From assembly GCA_010692425.1 (NCBI GenBank), contig JAAHHJ010000015.1:62001-126000 (forward strand): a stretch of 64,000 nt of DNA, in the 5' to 3' direction. The notes beneath the pieces are model-generated. The model made no database searches. It saw nothing but the letters and a program-made list of their open reading frames with translations, and was not told where the DNA came from. This DNA comes from Symploca sp. SIO3C6. GTDB lineage: Bacteria; Cyanobacteriota; Cyanobacteriia; Cyanobacteriales; Coleofasciculaceae. A program made the position numbers and the translations under genes. Within the stretch, counting starts at the first letter, position 1, and every line of letters starts with the position of its first letter. This document shows, in pieces, positions 60,876 to 64,000 of this stretch.

Positions 60876-63440
60876 GTGGAATCTCGATACGAACCCGCAG
60901 AGATAGAAGGAAAGTGGCAAAAGACTTGGGCTGAACTTGGCTTAGACCAAACCCCTACAAATAGTAATCAGCCTAAATTTTATGCCCTGTCCATGTTTCC
61001 CTATCCCTCGGGTAACCTGCACGTAGGGCACACCCGTAATTATGTGATTACGGATGTAATTGCCCGACTCAAACGTATGCAAGGGTATCGGGTTCTGCAA
61101 CCTCTGGGCTGGGATGCTTTTGGCTTGCCCGCTGAAAATGCCGCCATTGAAAGAGGCATTCATCCAGCTAAATGGACCTATAAAAATATTGCTCATATGA
61201 AGGAGCAATTGCGCCCTTTGGGTCTGTCTATCGACTGGAGTCGAGAAGTTACAACCTGCTCCCCTGATTACTATAAATGGACACAGTGGATTTTTCTACA
61301 GTTTTTTAAACAAGGATTAGCTTCTCAAAGAGAAGCAGCTGTCAACTGGGATCCGATTGACCAAACTGTATTGGCAAACGAGCAAGTAGATAATGAGGGT
61401 CGTTCTTGGCGTTCTGGTGCTAAGGTAGAGCGTAAACTCCTGAGACAGTGGTTCCTCAAAATTACTGACTATGCCGAGGAATTGCTCAATGACCTTGAAA
61501 AGCTAAGCGGTTGGCCAGAACGGGTAAAGTTGATGCAAGCCAACTGGATTGGTAAATCTGTTGGTGCCTATCTGGAATTTCCCATTGTCGGGATGGAGGA
61601 AAAAATTGGCGTATTCACCACCCGCCCCGATACGGTTTATGGTGTTAGTTATGTTGTCCTCGCACCAGAACATCCTCTAACCCCAAAAATCACTACTGCC
61701 CAGCAGAAAGCGGCTGTTGATGCCTTTATTCAACAGGTTGCCCAAGAAAGTGAACTTGAGCGCACGGCTGAGGATAGGCCCAAGCAAGGTATTCCTACAG
61801 GTGGTAAGGCAATCAATCCCTTCACTGGAGAGGAAATCCCCATCTGGATTGCAGATTACGTCCTCTATGAGTATGGCACTGGTGCAGTGATGGGTGTGCC
61901 TGCCCATGATGCACGGGATTTTAAATTTGCTCAAGCTAAACAATTACCGATAAAGGAGGTAATTGTGCCAAAGGAGCAGGATTCAGCAGCATCCAAAATT
62001 GAGAAAGCCTACACTGAAACAGGGATTTTGGTTAATTCTGACCAATTTAACCAGATGGATTCAGTAGAGGCAAAATCGGCAATTATTGAGTATGCAGAAA
62101 AGCAAGGATGGGGCAAAGCGAAAGTGCAGTATCGCCTCAGGGATTGGTTGATTTCTCGCCAGCGCTATTGGGGAGCTCCCATACCAGTAATTCACTGCCC
62201 CAATTGTGGCACGGTGCCAGTGCCGGACGAAGATTTACCCGTGCAGTTGCCGGAAGATATAGAATTTACTGGGCGTGGCTTATCTCCTTTGGCACAATTA
62301 GAGAGTTGGGTTAATGTCCCTTGCCCTAGTTGTGGCACTCCAGCCAAACGGGAAACAGACACCATGGATACTTTTATTGATTCTTCCTGGTATTTCCTGC
62401 GCTATCCTGATGCCAATAATGATCAGCAGGCTTTTGATCCAGCCAAGACTAATGATTGGATGCCAGTAGACCAATATGTTGGTGGTATTGAACACGCGAT
62501 TTTGCATCTGCTTTATTCGCGTTTCTTTACTAAAGTACTACGCGATTGCGGTTTACTCAATTTTGATGAACCCTTCCGACACCTATTAACCCAAGGCATG
62601 GTGCAAAACACTGCCTACAAAAATCCTGTTAGTGGCAAGTATATTCCTCCAGCAGAAGTTGATTCAGATAATCCAAAGGATCCAGAAACTGGTGAACCCT
62701 TACAAGTCTTCTACGAAAAAATGTCAAAGTCAAAGTACAATGGCATTCCTCCAGAAGAGGTGATTTCTAAATATGGGGCAGATACGGCAAGAATGAATAT
62801 TTTGTTCAAAGCCCCACCGGAGAAAGACTTAGAGTGGGATGATGCTGATGTTGAAGGGCAATTTCGCTTCCTCAATCGTGTCTGGCGGCTAGCGGTTGAG
62901 TTTGCTGCTGGTGCTGCTGATTATTCGGCGGCAACACCACAGGAATTGACGAAAACAGAAAAAGACTTGCGTCGAGCAATCCACACGGCGATTAAAGAAG
63001 TCAGTGAAGATTTAGAGGGTGAGTATCAGTTTAATACTGCTGTTTCCGAGTTGATGAAACTCAGTAATGCTCTGGCTGATGCTAGTTGTAAAGATTCACC
63101 AGTGTATGCCGAAGGGATTGAAACCTTAATTAAGATGCTGGCTCCTTTTGCACCTCACATTGCGGAGGAATTATGGCATGCGATCGGCTATAGTGAGTCG
63201 GTACACATGCAAAGTTGGCCACCATTTGACTCTGCTGCCTTGATTGCTGATGAAATTACCCTAGTGATTCAAATTAAGGGTAAAACTCGTGGTACAATTC
63301 AAGTCCCAGCGCAAGCAGATAAGCAGGCTTTAGAAAAGTATGCCAGGGAATCTGAAGTTGCCAAGCGCCATATTGAGGGCAAAGAAATTAAGAAAGTTAT
63401 TGTGGTGCCTGGTAAATTGGTGAATTTTGTGGTGGTTTAG
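60876..63440 (+). CDS. leuS: Leucyl-tRNA synthetase
   Basis: Charges tRNA-Leu. Class Ia synthetase of 854 residues; I start at GTG 60876 because AGGAG lies eight bases before it and [15 protein letters not shown] is the usual opening (a TTG eight codons earlier gives a longer frame). The HIGH-type motif is [17 protein letters not shown], and KMSKS is [15 protein letters not shown]. The CP1 editing domain is intact ([35 protein letters not shown]). A bacterial-type Zn ribbon ([11 protein letters not shown]...CPSCGTP) and the LeuS-specific [10 protein letters not shown] are present. The C-terminal domain ends [16 protein letters not shown] stem-loop follows. Confidence 0.97.
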   Translation: MESRYEPAEIEGKWQKTWAELGLDQTPTNSNQPKFYALSMFPYPSGNLHVGHTRNYVITDVIARLKRMQGYRVLQPLGWDAFGLPAENAAIERGIHPAKWTYKNIAHMKEQLRPLGLSIDWSREVTTCSPDYYKWTQWIFLQFFKQGLASQREAAVNWDPIDQTVLANEQVDNEGRSWRSGAKVERKLLRQWFLKITDYAEELLNDLEKLSGWPERVKLMQANWIGKSVGAYLEFPIVGMEEKIGVFTTRPDTVYGVSYVVLAPEHPLTPKITTAQQKAAVDAFIQQVAQESELERTAEDRPKQGIPTGGKAINPFTGEEIPIWIADYVLYEYGTGAVMGVPAHDARDFKFAQAKQLPIKEVIVPKEQDSAASKIEKAYTETGILVNSDQFNQMDSVEAKSAIIEYAEKQGWGKAKVQYRLRDWLISRQRYWGAPIPVIHCPNCGTVPVPDEDLPVQLPEDIEFTGRGLSPLAQLESWVNVPCPSCGTPAKRETDTMDTFIDSSWYFLRYPDANNDQQAFDPAKTNDWMPVDQYVGGIEHAILHLLYSRFFTKVLRDCGLLNFDEPFRHLLTQGMVQNTAYKNPVSGKYIPPAEVDSDNPKDPETGEPLQVFYEKMSKSKYNGIPPEEVISKYGADTARMNILFKAPPEKDLEWDDADVEGQFRFLNRVWRLAVEFAAGAADYSAATPQELTKTEKDLRRAIHTAIKEVSEDLEGEYQFNTAVSELMKLSNALADASCKDSPVYAEGIETLIKMLAPFAPHIAEELWHAIGYSESVHMQSWPPFDSAALIADEITLVIQIKGKTRGTIQVPAQADKQALEKYARESEVAKRHIEGKEIKKVIVVPGKLVNFVVV

Positions 63441-63445
63441 ATAAG

Positions 63446-63472
63446 CTGTTGTGCATTAAAAATGCACAACAG
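63446..63472 (+). terminator. Stem-loop after leuS
   Basis: CTGTTGTGCATT and AATGCACAACAG form a perfect 12-bp stem with an AAA loop, beginning six bases after the leuS stop. No T-run follows. Confidence 0.65.
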
Positions 63473-63689
63473 TAAGGCAGTCTCGATGAAAAATTTTTTT
63501 CATCATCAAGCATTTAAGAGGGTTATTTCCCCTACACCCCACACCCTACACCCTCTTTCAAGTCAGAAGGCTCTAAGGTAGAAGGTACAAGAGTTTGGGT
63601 CATTAACTAGTATCAAAATAAATATATGATTTAAATGCCTAACAGCTTATCCCTTTTTTAAAAACTTGACAGCTTATATTAATTGTAAA

Positions 63690-64000
63690 ATGCTCAAAGA
63701 ATTAATTAGAAGAGGATTCCGTAAATTAGGATTTGACATTCGCTCAGTAGAAGAAACTCTGGTTCCATTTGGAGTTAATTGGTGTGATGATCTCAAATCT
63801 CTGATCAAAGAGAATAAATTAGAAGTTATTTTTGATGTTGGAGCTAATATAGGTCAAACTAGTCAAGAATTAATCAACTATTTTCCTGACAGTTATATTT
63901 ATGCATTTGAGCCTGTTCCTAGCACATTTAAAGAATTATTGCGTAATACTAATAACTTCAAAAACATAAAACCGATAAATATCGCCTTTGGTGATCAGAT
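63690..64000 (+). CDS. FkbM family methyltransferase, N-terminal part
   Basis: SAM-dependent methyltransferase. The gene starts at ATG 63690 and leaves the window at its right edge after about 103 codons. Visible: MLKELIRRGFRKLGFDIRS, then the SAM motif I VIFDVGANIGQTSQELI and YIYAFEPVPSTFKELL, which is motif II of FkbM-type enzymes. Family members O-methylate glycans, lipids or secondary metabolites. The catalytic end is outside the window. Confidence 0.85.
   Translation, partial: MLKELIRRGFRKLGFDIRSVEETLVPFGVNWCDDLKSLIKENKLEVIFDVGANIGQTSQELINYFPDSYIYAFEPVPSTFKELLRNTNNFKNIKPINIAFGDQ

Overview
The window is chromosomal DNA of a cyanobacterium, probably a filamentous or morphologically complex one. 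Direct signs are psbV followed by psbV2 (photosystem II cytochromes), petN, an nblA-like gene, accD, an ArgZ/AgrE-type arginine dihydrolase, a cyanoexosortase B pair, a PatD-like gene, many GCGATCGC (HIP1) palindromes on both strands, and several heptanucleotide tandem repeats. No rRNA or tRNA gene and no CRISPR array was seen. Genes lie on both strands in short transcription units separated by repeat-rich spacers.

Layout. 1-4.4 kb: the N-terminal part of a DegT/DnrJ aminotransferase, an IS200/IS605-like scrap, a FetB-type permease, a coiled-coil membrane protein and an SDR. 4.5-9.2 kb: succinyl-CoA-ligase-like sucC and sucD, separated by a decayed 2.5-kb block (hisH lacking its 5' end, frameshifted GNAT gene, ribbon-helix-helix-like gene, 7-bp repeats). 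9.3-13.7 kb: leuB, a prepilin peptidase, a MITE-like element, a DUF2007-like gene and accD. 14.4-15.8 kb: psbV and psbV2 with another inverted-repeat element between them. 15.9-23.0 kb: an exopolysaccharide/exosortase block on the minus strand (Wzc-like, Wza-like, cyanoexosortase B and its partner, sugar aminotransferase). 23-33 kb: FG-GAP propeller protein, PstS-like protein, response regulator-GGDEF protein, RelA/SpoT enzyme, PatD-like protein and a fused peptide-type ABC ATPase. 33-40 kb: petN with a second very small membrane-protein gene, a decayed tnpB, an MscS channel with a coupled partner, a WD40 lipoprotein and an nblA-like gene. 40-47.7 kb: arginine dihydrolase, an MBL hydrolase, and a two-gene operon of an unrecognised 660-aa protein with an aromatic-amino-acid-decarboxylase-fold enzyme. 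47.7-56.2 kb: hybrid histidine kinase, ABC permease / Ser-Thr kinase / ABC ATPase in a row, a carotenoid-desaturase-like flavoprotein with an inserted Rieske domain and a UbiH-like hydroxylase. 56.4-57.5 kb: a remnant defence-like operon (short ORF, AAA stub, Abi_C protein). 57.6-64 kb: slipin, mtnA, a small zinc-ribbon protein, leuS and the start of an FkbM methyltransferase.

The points I find most interesting are these. (1) The 660-aa/decarboxylase operon: its PLP enzyme has Phe where decarboxylases carry the catalytic-loop Tyr, which is typical of aromatic acetaldehyde synthases, and a perfect match to the cyanobacterial LexA-box consensus lies just upstream of the operon. (2) A SucD-like protein has lost both the phosphohistidine and its partner glutamate. 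(3) A Rieske domain sits inside a phytoene-desaturase-type flavoprotein. (4) There are several distinct families of short inverted-repeat (MITE-like) elements, plus decayed transposon and defence genes. Functional statements rest on motif reading without database searches.
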